DNA of 7,898 nt from Actinobacteria bacterium ADurb.Bin346 (GCA_002068775.1 MWAX01000145.1:1-7898); one strand, 5' to 3'; shown: positions 1 to 6,705, numbered from the stretch's first letter. Numbers and translations are program-made. The notes: generated from the letters alone by a model not told the origin.

Positions 1-1
1 T

Positions 2-253
2 CCGGAAAATTGGGCAAATTCACTTGGTAAGGCTGTATTTAATTTTATGATAATATCCGTGACTCTGATTATGCTGTGTATGCCGATAAGTGTTTCATGT
101 GCAAATGCAGGCAGTAAAACAGATTGCAGTCAGCCGGATAATTATTATCCGCAAAAATATAAGGGGCAGTTAAATATCCTTACCCAGAACATGATGCTTA
201 TACCATTCGGATTTGCTGCTCCCGAATTAAATCAGGACAACTCTGCTTATTGA
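2..253 (+). pseudogene. N-terminal fragment of a secreted EEP-family phosphodiesterase, frameshifted
   Basis: This frame is open from the window edge to a TGA at 251-253, with the first ATG at 47. Residues 1-20 from that ATG form a hydrophobic export signal (MIISVTLIMLCMPISVSC), possibly with a poor lipobox at Cys18. Residues 42-50 (LNILTQNMM), followed by a Pro-Phe-Gly stretch, match the first metal-site motif of the endonuclease/exonuclease/phosphatase superfamily, best known from sphingomyelinase-like enzymes. The family pattern continues in another frame from about 231: Arg-Thr-Thr then LLIEALKKDDFSIV and RLQEIF, where the LQE glutamate is the expected metal ligand. One extra base near 231-233 would explain the break. 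No ribosome-binding site lies close to 47, so the true start may be upstream of the window. The superfamily call is moderately sure; the substrate is unknown. The gene is broken here unless the shift is a sequencing error. Confidence 0.6.
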
Positions 254-674
254 AGCCTTAAAAAAAGATGATTTCAGTATAGTCAGGCTGCAGGAAATTT
301 TCAGCGACTCTTCTCAGGACAGTATTTTAAAAGCCTGGCACGGGCAGCAGGATTATTTGTGGACCGGCATAAAAAAAGCCCGGGAAGTAATCAGAGGGAA
401 AGGTTTTTCCAGAGAATATATCAACTGGGTTTTTAAAGAGCTTTTTGAAAGAGGCAGCGTTTTAAGGGGCGGAAAAGCAAATAGCTTAAGATACATGCCT
501 GCAGGTGAGAGAGAAATTTCTGCTGAGATAGAAGCAATTAAAAAAGTACGCAGGATACTGGAAAATGAAAAATTGCAGGAAAACATAATACTTAATAATA
601 TCAGGAAATCATCAGCAATTACAAAAAAACTTGAAGAAAAATGTTTTAGAAATCCTGAGCTTTGCTTTTACTGA
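231..674 (+). pseudogene. Continuation of the broken EEP gene joined to an unrecognised tail
   Basis: This frame opens after a TAA at 228-230 and runs to TGA at 672-674, 147 codons. Its first 25 or so codons continue the EEP protein, with the LQE motif at 288-296. After about position 345 the similarity stops. The remaining 100 or so residues are lysine- and glutamate-rich, and the later EEP catalytic motifs (Asp-x-Asn, Ser-Asp-His) are absent. Residues encoded around 396-510 (GFSREYINWVFKELFERGSV, then Arg-Gly-Gly and LRYMPAGER) look like the recognition helix and wing of a winged-helix domain. That is a weak resemblance, not an identification. A TTG at 357 preceded by AGGA at 350-353 could start a separate 105-residue protein. 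The ORF is much shorter than a full EEP enzyme, which suggests an internal deletion or fusion. It ends 17 bp from the end of the converging isomerase gene. Confidence 0.4.
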
Positions 675-691
675 AATGTTTAATAATTCAT

Positions 692-1669
692 TTAAAAAAT
701 AAGATCCTTAATAAGGCTCATGTTTTCTGCAAAACTGTAGCTTTTCATATTTGCATCTATTATTGCTGATTTTTCTGAAAGCTTATCAGCAATCTCTTTA
801 TATTTCCAGGTCATTTCTACAGCCAGTTTCAAAGTTTTTATCCTGTCATCACGTGAAGCTATTATATCAATAGTCGACCAGGAATTATAATTTGTTTTAT
901 TTAAAAAATAAAAGAACTCGAGCACTTCCCAGAAATTAACTGTTCCAAGCACCATGTCAGGGTCAGCATCTTTATAATTGTCATTAAGATGTATCTGGAA
1001 GAGTTTTTTATGCAAATCGATAAGCATAAGTGATTCAGCAAGGCTTTCACCTGCCATCAGAGCATGGCCCAAGTCGAGCGCACACCCGACATTTTCAAGC
1101 CCCACTTCATTAATAAAAGATAGGGCTTTGCCGGTGTCGCCTATAAGTTGTTTCTGTCTCGGGTCCTTTGATTTTGCTTCTATTGCAATTTTGACTGTCC
1201 TGTCATACTCGCCTATTTCCCTGACAGTTTCCACAAGGTATTTCCATGAATCCCTGTAATCTGACTGGAAGGGATAATCAAAACCATCGTGCGCGGGCCA
1301 GAGAAGGACGCTGTCTGTTTTAAGCTGTTTTCCCATGTCAATGCTTTCCTTTAACAGTTTTACAGCCTCTTTTCTTATTTTTGCATCATTTGTGCTGAAG
1401 GCACCATCGCGCCATTTCCTGTCGCTCCACACCTCAGGTTCCATCACAGACGGTTTCAGCCCATAATTTGAAAGGAGCTTCAATAACTTATCAGGATCTG
1501 AAGGTAAAGGGTCCGTAGGATAAAAAATCACAAGACCGGAAAGCCCTTCTATTTTTGAGAAAGCATCAAGTTTTTCCTCAAGGCTCATATCATCAAAATA
1601 CCCGCCTGGCACATATCTTTCCGCATATGTTCCAAGGCACCAGAGATGTGCGTCTACTTTAAGTTCCAT
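692..1669 (-). CDS. Sugar isomerase/epimerase, xylose-isomerase-like TIM barrel
   Basis: This is a 325-residue cytoplasmic enzyme of the AP-endonuclease-2/xylose isomerase superfamily, which interconverts aldoses and ketoses or epimerises sugars using a divalent metal. The order of motifs follows xylose isomerase: IEAK (Glu164, Lys166) followed by DPR, then ALDLGHALMAGE (Asp199, His202), then FQIHLNDN (His227, Asn229, Asp230), then DADPD (234-238), and STIDI (Asp268). Glu164, Asp199, His202 and Asp268 are the likely metal and substrate ligands. Asp199 stands where xylose isomerases have Glu, and His227 and Asn229 lie where they have a metal-binding Asp, so the substrate may differ. The start is fixed by AAGGAGG 4 nt upstream of the ATG. 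The gene is last in the transporter operon, 167 bp after the binding-protein gene and behind a terminator. Its position suggests that it handles the imported sugar. Superfamily is sure; exact reaction is not. Confidence 0.85.
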   Translation of the reverse strand: MELKVDAHLWCLGTYAERYVPGGYFDDMSLEEKLDAFSKIEGLSGLVIFYPTDPLPSDPDKLLKLLSNYGLKPSVMEPEVWSDRKWRDGAFSTNDAKIRKEAVKLLKESIDMGKQLKTDSVLLWPAHDGFDYPFQSDYRDSWKYLVETVREIGEYDRTVKIAIEAKSKDPRQKQLIGDTGKALSFINEVGLENVGCALDLGHALMAGESLAESLMLIDLHKKLFQIHLNDNYKDADPDMVLGTVNFWEVLEFFYFLNKTNYNSWSTIDIIASRDDRIKTLKLAVEMTWKYKEIADKLSEKSAIIDANMKSYSFAENMSLIKDLIF

Positions 1670-1673
1670 CGTC

Positions 1674-1680
1674 CCTCCTT
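1674..1680 (-). promoter_or_regulatory. Ribosome-binding site of the isomerase
   Basis: On the minus strand AAGGAGG precedes ATG at 1669 with GACG between them. It is an essentially perfect anti-16S match and fixes the start. Strong initiation here may partly offset reduced transcription past the terminator just upstream. Confidence 0.85.
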
Positions 1681-1697
1681 AATAATATTTTTCATTT

Positions 1698-1740
1698 AAA
1701 AAAATCAGCAGGGCCAAAATATGAGCCGCCCTGCTGATTT
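1698..1740 (-). terminator. Intrinsic terminator after the sugar-binding protein gene
   Basis: Two perfectly complementary 13-bp arms, 1728-1740 and 1702-1714, enclose a 13-nt loop. In the minus direction the GC-rich stem (core GCAGGGC) runs into seven T residues at 1704-1698, the classic Rho-independent layout. It lies 97 nt after the binding-protein stop and 29 nt before the isomerase ATG. It therefore either ends the transporter transcript or lets only part of it through to the isomerase. On the plus strand no T run follows, so it is directional. Confidence 0.88.
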
Positions 1741-1762
1741 ATCAATAATATTACTGCAGTGT

Positions 1763-1774
1763 TTTGTATACAAA
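1763..1774. promoter_or_regulatory. Perfect palindrome TTTGTATACAAA, possible GntR-type operator
   Basis: This is a perfect 12-bp palindrome in the non-coding gap between the binding-protein stop and the terminator. Its core TTGTATACAA has the TGT-ACA half-site pattern known for GntR-family regulators, including the gluconate repressor operator of Bacillus. No convincing promoter overlaps it on either strand: the best minus-strand candidates match only 3 of 6 bases per box. No GntR gene is visible. A single 12-bp palindrome in AT-rich DNA can be chance, so this is a candidate only. Confidence 0.3.
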
Positions 1775-1836
1775 TGCTTGCACAAATAAAACCTGTTATT
1801 CAGACGTTTCCGCCTTATTTTCTATGATTTTTAATT

Positions 1837-2856
1837 TTATTGTGCAGGAAATGCTGAATTGCCTGTTTTTTCAAGAATATCTGCTGCAATCTGGTCAATG
1901 TTTTCAGGTGTTACAAGTTTTACATCAACAGGTACTTCTACGTTCTCATAAAACTTGCCGTCCATGAGAATTTCTTTTAGTATTTCTACTGACCTGTAAC
2001 CAATGTAATAAGGTTCCTGTAAAATAGTAGCATCCAGGACTCCGTCTTTTATAGCCTGAAACTCTTCAGGATCCCCATTGTAACCAACGCTCCAGATGTC
2101 TTTGCCTGCAGCCTGGATTGCCTGAGCAGCACCAACAGCTTCACGGCCGCTGGTAAAGTACACACCTGCTACGTCTGGCACTGCTGAAAGGATCTGCTGC
2201 ATTGTGTCGTAACCGCCTTCAGCGCTTGGATTCTGTACAATTATATTTGCAGCAACATTGTATTCCAGCTCCATAGCTTTAGATAAAAAGCCTTCGCCTC
2301 TCTGCCTTGCATATGTCCACTGTGGAAGAAGGTTTCCAAGTCCAAGAGGTTTTGTTTTATCATTTAACTTGCTTGCCAGAAATTCAGCTGCCAGTTCCCC
2401 ACCCTTAAAGTTATTTGAAATCATAAGAGCATTAACGGGGCCCGATTTTCCGATATCTGCACATACAACAGGTATTCCTGCTTTCCTTGCATTTTCAACT
2501 GCAGGACCGATAGCGCCCGGGTCAACAGGAGTCACGACTATTCCGCTTACTTTTTGTCCGACAAGCGCATTTATGTCCTGGACCATTTTTGTTGCATCAC
2601 TATTCTGGTCAATCATTACATATTTGAATCCCAGATCCTCGCAGGCATCTTTTACACCCTTTTCAACATTTTGGAAAAAAGTGAATTCCATTGTCCAAAG
2701 CGAGAACCCTATAGTAATATCTGCTGCATTTGTATAGGTTTTTACCTGCATCCCGCCTTCTGCTGCCTCTTCTTTCTTACATCCTATAAAGGACAGTGTT
2801 ATTGCAAGAGCCAGGCAGAGTGCGGTGATAACAAAGATTTTCAGTTGCCTTTTCAT
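1837..2856 (-). CDS. Ribose-type sugar-binding lipoprotein of the ABC transporter
   Basis: This 339-residue periplasmic-binding-protein type 1 (Peripla_BP_4) receptor captures sugar outside the membrane and delivers it to the permeases. The reading frame stays open further upstream to an ATG at 2931, but the start chosen is ATG 2856, because AGGAGG lies 4 nt before it and the product then begins with a proper signal: MKR, a hydrophobic stretch to residue 25, and Cys26 in FIGC followed by KKEE. That is a lipoprotein signal with an unusual Phe at the -3 position. Family motifs include TIGFSLW (48-54), GIVVTPVDP (105-113), AGIPVV (126-131), VGYNGDP (257-263), TILQEPYYIGY (277-287) and VTPENI (315-320). 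It follows the second permease gene by 64 bp, and a terminator follows it. The length is slightly above the usual 300-320. The ligand cannot be read from the sequence; ribose, xylose, a polyol or a similar small sugar would fit. Confidence 0.93.
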   Translation of the reverse strand: MKRQLKIFVITALCLALAITLSFIGCKKEEAAEGGMQVKTYTNAADITIGFSLWTMEFTFFQNVEKGVKDACEDLGFKYVMIDQNSDATKMVQDINALVGQKVSGIVVTPVDPGAIGPAVENARKAGIPVVCADIGKSGPVNALMISNNFKGGELAAEFLASKLNDKTKPLGLGNLLPQWTYARQRGEGFLSKAMELEYNVAANIIVQNPSAEGGYDTMQQILSAVPDVAGVYFTSGREAVGAAQAIQAAGKDIWSVGYNGDPEEFQAIKDGVLDATILQEPYYIGYRSVEILKEILMDGKFYENVEVPVDVKLVTPENIDQIAADILEKTGNSAFPAQ

Positions 2857-2860
2857 TTTT

Positions 2861-2866
2861 CCTCCT
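2861..2866 (-). promoter_or_regulatory. Ribosome-binding site that decides the binding-protein start
   Basis: AGGAGG on the minus strand is followed by AAAA and ATG at 2856. No equally good site precedes the longer in-frame ATG at 2931. That longer start would also overlap the permease end and put 25 hydrophilic residues in front of the lipoprotein signal. Confidence 0.85.
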
Positions 2867-2920
2867 TTGCAAATTTTAAAAAAAGAAATATTTTTTTCTC
2901 TGGCACCACTCCCTTCTTTT

Positions 2921-3901
2921 TTAAAATTCACCCTGCCCCAGCAGGAAGAATTTCAGCTTATTAAGTGACACTGCAAAAATCATGACAAGTCCCGTGGCAA
3001 CCATCTGCCAGTACGAGTTGACCTGCATGAGTCCCATGCCGTTATTTAAAAATGTAACGATTAGAGCCGCTATAAATGAGCCGCCAAGGCTGCCGTTTCC
3101 GCCACTCAAAGCAGTCCCCCCAAGAACCACGGCAGTAATTACCTGGAACTCGAAATCCTGCCCCATAAGTCCCGGATTTGCAGAACCAAGATTGGCTGAA
3201 TTTGTAACAGCAGATATTCCTACAAATAATCCGAGAAGTGTAAATACGAGTATTTTTATATTATCGACATTTATTCCCGAAAGAGCGGCCGCTCTAGGGT
3301 TTGTCCCGACTGCTATTATGTATCTGCCCACAGGCGATCTGCGAAGCAAAAGGTAAGCGGCGCCATAACATACTCCCATTAAAAGAATCGGGAATGGTAT
3401 TACATCAAATAGCTTGCCGTTGCCAAAATAGAGCCAGAATCTGTCACTTATATATACCGGCACATTATTGGTATAAATAAATGCAAGCGCACGAAATACA
3501 AATAACATACCCAATGTGGTAATAAAAGCCGGTATCCTGAGTTTTGTAACAAATATCCCGTTTAAAAATCCAAGAATGCATGCTATCAGCAGTGCGGAAA
3601 TAATACCTACTGCGCCACCGATTTTAGGAATGAATGATGAACCAAGAACAGCAACAAGTGAAAGCATCGAACCTATGGATATATCAAAATTTCCCGTCAT
3701 TATCACAAAAGTCATGCCTATTGCTGCAATTCCAACATAAGATGAAAAGCTTAAATTATTCAGGAAATTATATGTACTTCTAAAGCTTGGTGTCGATATG
3801 GCAAATATTGCAAACATAATAATAAATATAAGGGGCAGGCCGAAGTTACCCCAGAATGCTCCAAATTTCTGCTTAGTTTTTCTTAACCTGTAATCTTCCA
3901 T
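2921..3901 (-). CDS. Sugar ABC transporter permease, RbsC-like (second permease)
   Basis: This 326-residue inner-membrane protein of the BPD_transp_2 family forms half of the translocation channel. A basic N-terminus (residues 1-12) is followed by about eight to ten hydrophobic helices. Family landmarks are GNFDISIG at 70-77 (canonical GGIDLSVG), GFLNGIFVTK (111-120), PVGRYIIAVGTNPRAAALSG (190-209) with GINVDNIKI after it, which is the coupling loop that contacts the ATPase, and VVLGGTALSGGNGSLGGS (258-275). The second Gly of the first motif is Asn here. The start is the only reasonable ATG, with AGGA 5 nt upstream. The gene lies 35 bp after the first permease gene and 64 bp before the binding-protein gene. 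The two permeases are clearly related but diverged, so they probably form a heterodimer. Confidence 0.93.
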   Translation of the reverse strand: MEDYRLRKTKQKFGAFWGNFGLPLIFIIMFAIFAISTPSFRSTYNFLNNLSFSSYVGIAAIGMTFVIMTGNFDISIGSMLSLVAVLGSSFIPKIGGAVGIISALLIACILGFLNGIFVTKLRIPAFITTLGMLFVFRALAFIYTNNVPVYISDRFWLYFGNGKLFDVIPFPILLMGVCYGAAYLLLRRSPVGRYIIAVGTNPRAAALSGINVDNIKILVFTLLGLFVGISAVTNSANLGSANPGLMGQDFEFQVITAVVLGGTALSGGNGSLGGSFIAALIVTFLNNGMGLMQVNSYWQMVATGLVMIFAVSLNKLKFFLLGQGEF

Positions 3902-3936
3902 TTTTATCCTGCCTTATTATTTCTTTGTTCTGTCTT

Positions 3937-4899
3937 TCAGACCTTGATTCCTTTTATTTTTGCAGCTTCAAGATACCTTTTACGCAGACCGTCCACAAAC
4001 AGGGCAAAAAGAAGCACGAGCCCTACAGACAGAAGCTGGTAAAAGTATTGGACACCGATAAGGTTCAGCCCATAATAAATCATCGAAATAAATATACCTG
4101 CAAATACTGCACCAATAAGGTTTCCTTTACCCCCTGAAAGGCTTGTTCCGCCAAGTATTGTTATCGTAATTACAAGCAGTGTAAAACCCGGGGCCATGCT
4201 TGGGATACCGATCATTGCCTGTGATGTCCTGATTACTCCATTTATGCTTGCTGTAAATGAAACAAGAACATAAACCATTATTTTTACAAAAGTAACATTT
4301 AAACCCGATACTCTTGCTGCACTCTCGTTAGAGCCAATGGCGCAAATATGCCGTCCATATGGGGTCTGGTTTAGAAGAAGGAAAAACAAAATAAATAATA
4401 CCAGCATTATCCATATAGGATTGGGTACACCCATAAGCTTGCCGGTGCCTATGACGGTAAATTTTTCAACACTTATAGGAATCTGCCTTCCTTTTGCAAT
4501 AAGAAGAGATGCTCCCCGGATAATAGTCGCCATTGAAAGTGTGGTTATCAGGGGGTTTACACCAAATTTAGTGATTATGAGGCCATTTAAAAAACCTACA
4601 AAGCAGCTGATCAATATAGATAAAATTATTGCAGAAGGTATACCGATATTCGGAATCAGGAGCGAAAGAAAAACGCTGGTCAGTCCAACTACAGCATCTA
4701 CTGAAAGGTCAAATCCCCCGCTTGTTATTGCAAGCACCATGCCAAAACCTACAATTACACCATAGGTGCCTTGTGTTATGATATTAAGTATGGTATCAGT
4801 TTTTAAAAAATTCGGGCTTGCTATAGCCAGGAAGATTCCTGCAAATACGATAAGTATAAAAATCCCTATTTTTTCATAAAGCTTTAAGAACTTTACCAT
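3937..4899 (-). CDS. Sugar ABC transporter permease, RbsC-like (first permease)
   Basis: This is a 320-residue polytopic membrane protein of the BPD_transp_2 family and partner of the other permease. A short basic N-terminus leads into a first helix (about 10-28). Landmarks are GGFDLSVD (61-68), GFLNGLIITKFGVNPLITTL (102-121), PYGRHICAIGSNESAARVSG (180-199) with LNVTFVKI after it as the ATPase-contact loop, and LGGTSLSGGKGNLIGAV (249-265). The last residue of the first motif is Asp68 where the family almost always has Gly (GGIDLSVG), which places a charge at a tightly conserved turn. The ATG is only 16 bp after the ATPase stop, and its ribosome-binding site is weak (GTGAG, about 12 nt away), so translation is probably coupled to that of the ATPase. 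Confidence 0.93.
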   Translation of the reverse strand: MVKFLKLYEKIGIFILIVFAGIFLAIASPNFLKTDTILNIITQGTYGVIVGFGMVLAITSGGFDLSVDAVVGLTSVFLSLLIPNIGIPSAIILSILISCFVGFLNGLIITKFGVNPLITTLSMATIIRGASLLIAKGRQIPISVEKFTVIGTGKLMGVPNPIWIMLVLFILFFLLLNQTPYGRHICAIGSNESAARVSGLNVTFVKIMVYVLVSFTASINGVIRTSQAMIGIPSMAPGFTLLVITITILGGTSLSGGKGNLIGAVFAGIFISMIYYGLNLIGVQYFYQLLSVGLVLLFALFVDGLRKRYLEAAKIKGIKV

Positions 4900-4915
4900 T
4901 TTTTTATTGTCTCAC

Positions 4916-6448
4916 TTATGTCTGGTTTATTTTTTGTCCTATCTGTGCAGCAACAAGTGCCTCCTCATCCATGTTCTGCCTGTTAAATTCTGCAACCATC
5001 TTACCCTTGTAAAGTACAAGGCACCTGTCGGTTAAGTTTACGAGTTCAGCCAATTCTGAAGAGGAAAGAATTATAGATATCCCCTTGTTTGCAAGCTCTC
5101 TCATTATCCTGTGGATCTCAGCTTTGGCACCTACGTCAATGCCTCTTGTCGGTTCAAGAAGTATCAGCACCTTGCAATTGCTTATAAGTGTCCGCCCTAT
5201 AATTACCTTTTGCTGGTTGCCGCCGCTTAAAAATATTATTCTCTGATTCAAGTCAGCAAATTTAATATCAAGATCTTTGCTTGCCTGTGCAAATACCTTT
5301 TTTTCCTTTGCCGACTTTACAAACATTCCCTTTAAAAAAGTTAGTGCCTTTATTACTACAATAGTCAGGTTCTGCATTACTGACATGTCATAGAGTATAC
5401 CTTCACCCTTCCTGTCTTCAGTTACAAAACCTATACCAAGTTTTATTGCATCATTTGTATTCTTTATCAAAACTTTTTTATCATTAAAAAATATTTCGCC
5501 TTTTGTCCTGGGTGCCGCGCCGTAGATTGAGCGCAGCATATGGTGTATGCCGGAACCAAGCACCCCGGCAAAGCCGAGTATCTCACCCTTATAAAGCTTG
5601 AAGTTTATATCATAGACATGATTAGCAATTGTATAATTCTTTACTTCAAGTAACGCCTCTTTTTTACCTTCTGAAATTTTTTCTCCTGCAAAATAATCTT
5701 TAACCACCTTGCCCACCATCATGGAGACTATTTCATCCTGGTTAGTCTGCGATGTGTTTTTTGTTCCGATTTTTTCACCATCCCGCAACACAGTTATCCT
5801 TTCTGAAAGTTTAAATGCTTCTTCAAGGCGGTGGGATATATAGATTATCGAGACCTGCTGTTTTTTAAGCTCGTTTATTATCTCAAATAACTTAACGACT
5901 TCTTTTTCTGTAAGTGTTGCCGTTGGTTCATCCATAATGATGAGTCTTGCATCCAGTGAAAGAGCTTTTGCAATTTCCGCCATCTGCCTTTCAGCAACAG
6001 ACAGGTCCGAGACAAATTTTCTTGGATTAAGGTTTATATCCAGCCTGTCAAGAATCTTTCTTGCCTCTGCATTCAATTTTCGCCAGTTTATAAAAAGCCT
6101 TCCCAGAGTTTTTGGCTCACGTCCGACAAAAATATTTTCAGCAACTGAAAGATCTGGTATAAGATTGAATTCCTGGTAAATGACTGCTATTTTACACAGC
6201 TGTGCCTGACGAGTATCTGAAAAAAAAACTTTTTTGCCTTCAAACAGCATTTCGCCGCCATCCGGCCTATAGAGACCGCTTAGGATTTTTATGAGGGTGG
6301 ACTTGCCGGCGCCATTTTCCCCAACAAGAGCATGTACCTCTCCATATTTTACTTCAAAATCAACATTTTTAAGTGCGGTTACACCAGGGAATATCTTGGT
6401 TATACCGGTCATTTTAAGAAGAACATTTCCTTCAGATATTTCTGTCAT
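4916..6448 (-). CDS. Sugar ABC transporter ATPase, tandem nucleotide-binding domains (RbsA/MglA-like)
   Basis: This 510-residue cytoplasmic ATPase energises the permease pair; the length is normal for the family. Domain 1 is complete: Walker A GENGAGKST (43-51), Q-loop YQE (91-93), signature LSVAERQ (149-155), Walker B LIIMDEPT (169-176) and H-loop SHRL (His206). Domain 2 is degenerate as in all RbsA-type proteins but goes further. Its P-loop reads GVLGSGIHH (295-303) without the Lys, and its Walker B reads VLILLEPTRGIDVG (427-440), with Leu431 where the family has Asp. Glu432 and the signature LSGGNQQ (407-413) are kept. The domain-2 signature should pair with the domain-1 ATP site, so one active site can be expected. 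The start is placed at ATG 6448 because the next Met lies 12 codons in, close to the conserved fold. No ribosome-binding site is visible. The gene is first in the operon. Confidence 0.94.
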   Translation of the reverse strand: MTEISEGNVLLKMTGITKIFPGVTALKNVDFEVKYGEVHALVGENGAGKSTLIKILSGLYRPDGGEMLFEGKKVFFSDTRQAQLCKIAVIYQEFNLIPDLSVAENIFVGREPKTLGRLFINWRKLNAEARKILDRLDINLNPRKFVSDLSVAERQMAEIAKALSLDARLIIMDEPTATLTEKEVVKLFEIINELKKQQVSIIYISHRLEEAFKLSERITVLRDGEKIGTKNTSQTNQDEIVSMMVGKVVKDYFAGEKISEGKKEALLEVKNYTIANHVYDINFKLYKGEILGFAGVLGSGIHHMLRSIYGAAPRTKGEIFFNDKKVLIKNTNDAIKLGIGFVTEDRKGEGILYDMSVMQNLTIVVIKALTFLKGMFVKSAKEKKVFAQASKDLDIKFADLNQRIIFLSGGNQQKVIIGRTLISNCKVLILLEPTRGIDVGAKAEIHRIMRELANKGISIILSSSELAELVNLTDRCLVLYKGKMVAEFNRQNMDEEALVAAQIGQKINQT

Positions 6449-6571
6449 GTAAATAATTAAAATTATTATTAAACTTGTTGTTAATAAATCTGATAAAAAC
6501 TATTTATTGCAAAACTATACAACTAATTAAAATCAAATAATTAAAATCTGATGAAGAAAAACGATTTTTTA

Positions 6572-6587
6572 TTCCTTAATTAAGCAA
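6572..6587. promoter_or_regulatory. Near-perfect 16-bp palindrome in the operon leader
   Basis: TTCCTTAATTAAGCAA is symmetrical at seven of eight position pairs around its centre, with a perfect inner CTTAATTAAG. It lies about 90 nt downstream of the predicted transcription start and 124 nt before the ATPase ATG. An operator acting as a roadblock is possible. No matching regulator gene is in the window. Confidence 0.25.
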
Positions 6588-6676
6588 TAAGATAAATTTT
6601 TTTAATAATTTTTTGATGACTGAAACTGTTAACCGAAAATATAATTTTGTGTAAAAATTAATATTTGAACAAAAGT

Positions 6677-6705
6677 ATTATATAAAAATATTTGTAACTA
6701 TTCAA
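6677..6705 (-). promoter_or_regulatory. Sigma-70-type promoter of the sugar transporter operon
   Basis: On the minus strand TTGAAT (6705-6700) and a perfect TATAAT (6682-6677) are separated by exactly 17 bp. The -35 box matches the consensus at four of six positions. Transcription would start near 6670 and read into the ATPase gene after about 220 nt. It is the only candidate upstream of the operon with good boxes at the right spacing. AT richness raises the chance of a random match, but a perfect -10 with ideal spacing is strong support. Confidence 0.6.

Noticed and set aside
135..151. Palindrome CGGATAAT-T-ATTATCCG near the left edge.
   Set aside because: It lies inside the reading frame of the EEP fragment, has no T run and no promoter nearby; probably chance.
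1741..1836. Possible separate promoter for the isomerase, such as TTGTAT with TATTGA at 17-bp spacing.
   Set aside because: Each box matches only three of six consensus bases, and the transcript would start at or inside the terminator hairpin.
2874..2900. A-rich and T-rich stretch between the second permease and the binding-protein gene that could look like a terminator.
   Set aside because: The only stem is five A/T-rich pairs (AGAAA with TTTCT); too weak to terminate, and the genes clearly belong to one operon.
2258..2964. Open frames on the plus strand opposite the binding-protein gene (up to 159 codons).
   Set aside because: They are antisense shadows: no ribosome-binding sites, no recognisable motifs, and the minus strand encodes a clear family member.
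3282..3295. Perfect GC-rich palindrome AGAGCGGCCGCTCT, containing a NotI site, resembling vector polylinker.
   Set aside because: It encodes the conserved permease coupling loop (NPRAAALSG) in frame with no break in the protein, so it is native coding sequence and not vector.
4337..4765. 142-codon plus-strand frame opposite the first permease.
   Set aside because: Antisense shadow of a well-conserved membrane protein; composition follows the complementary permease codons.
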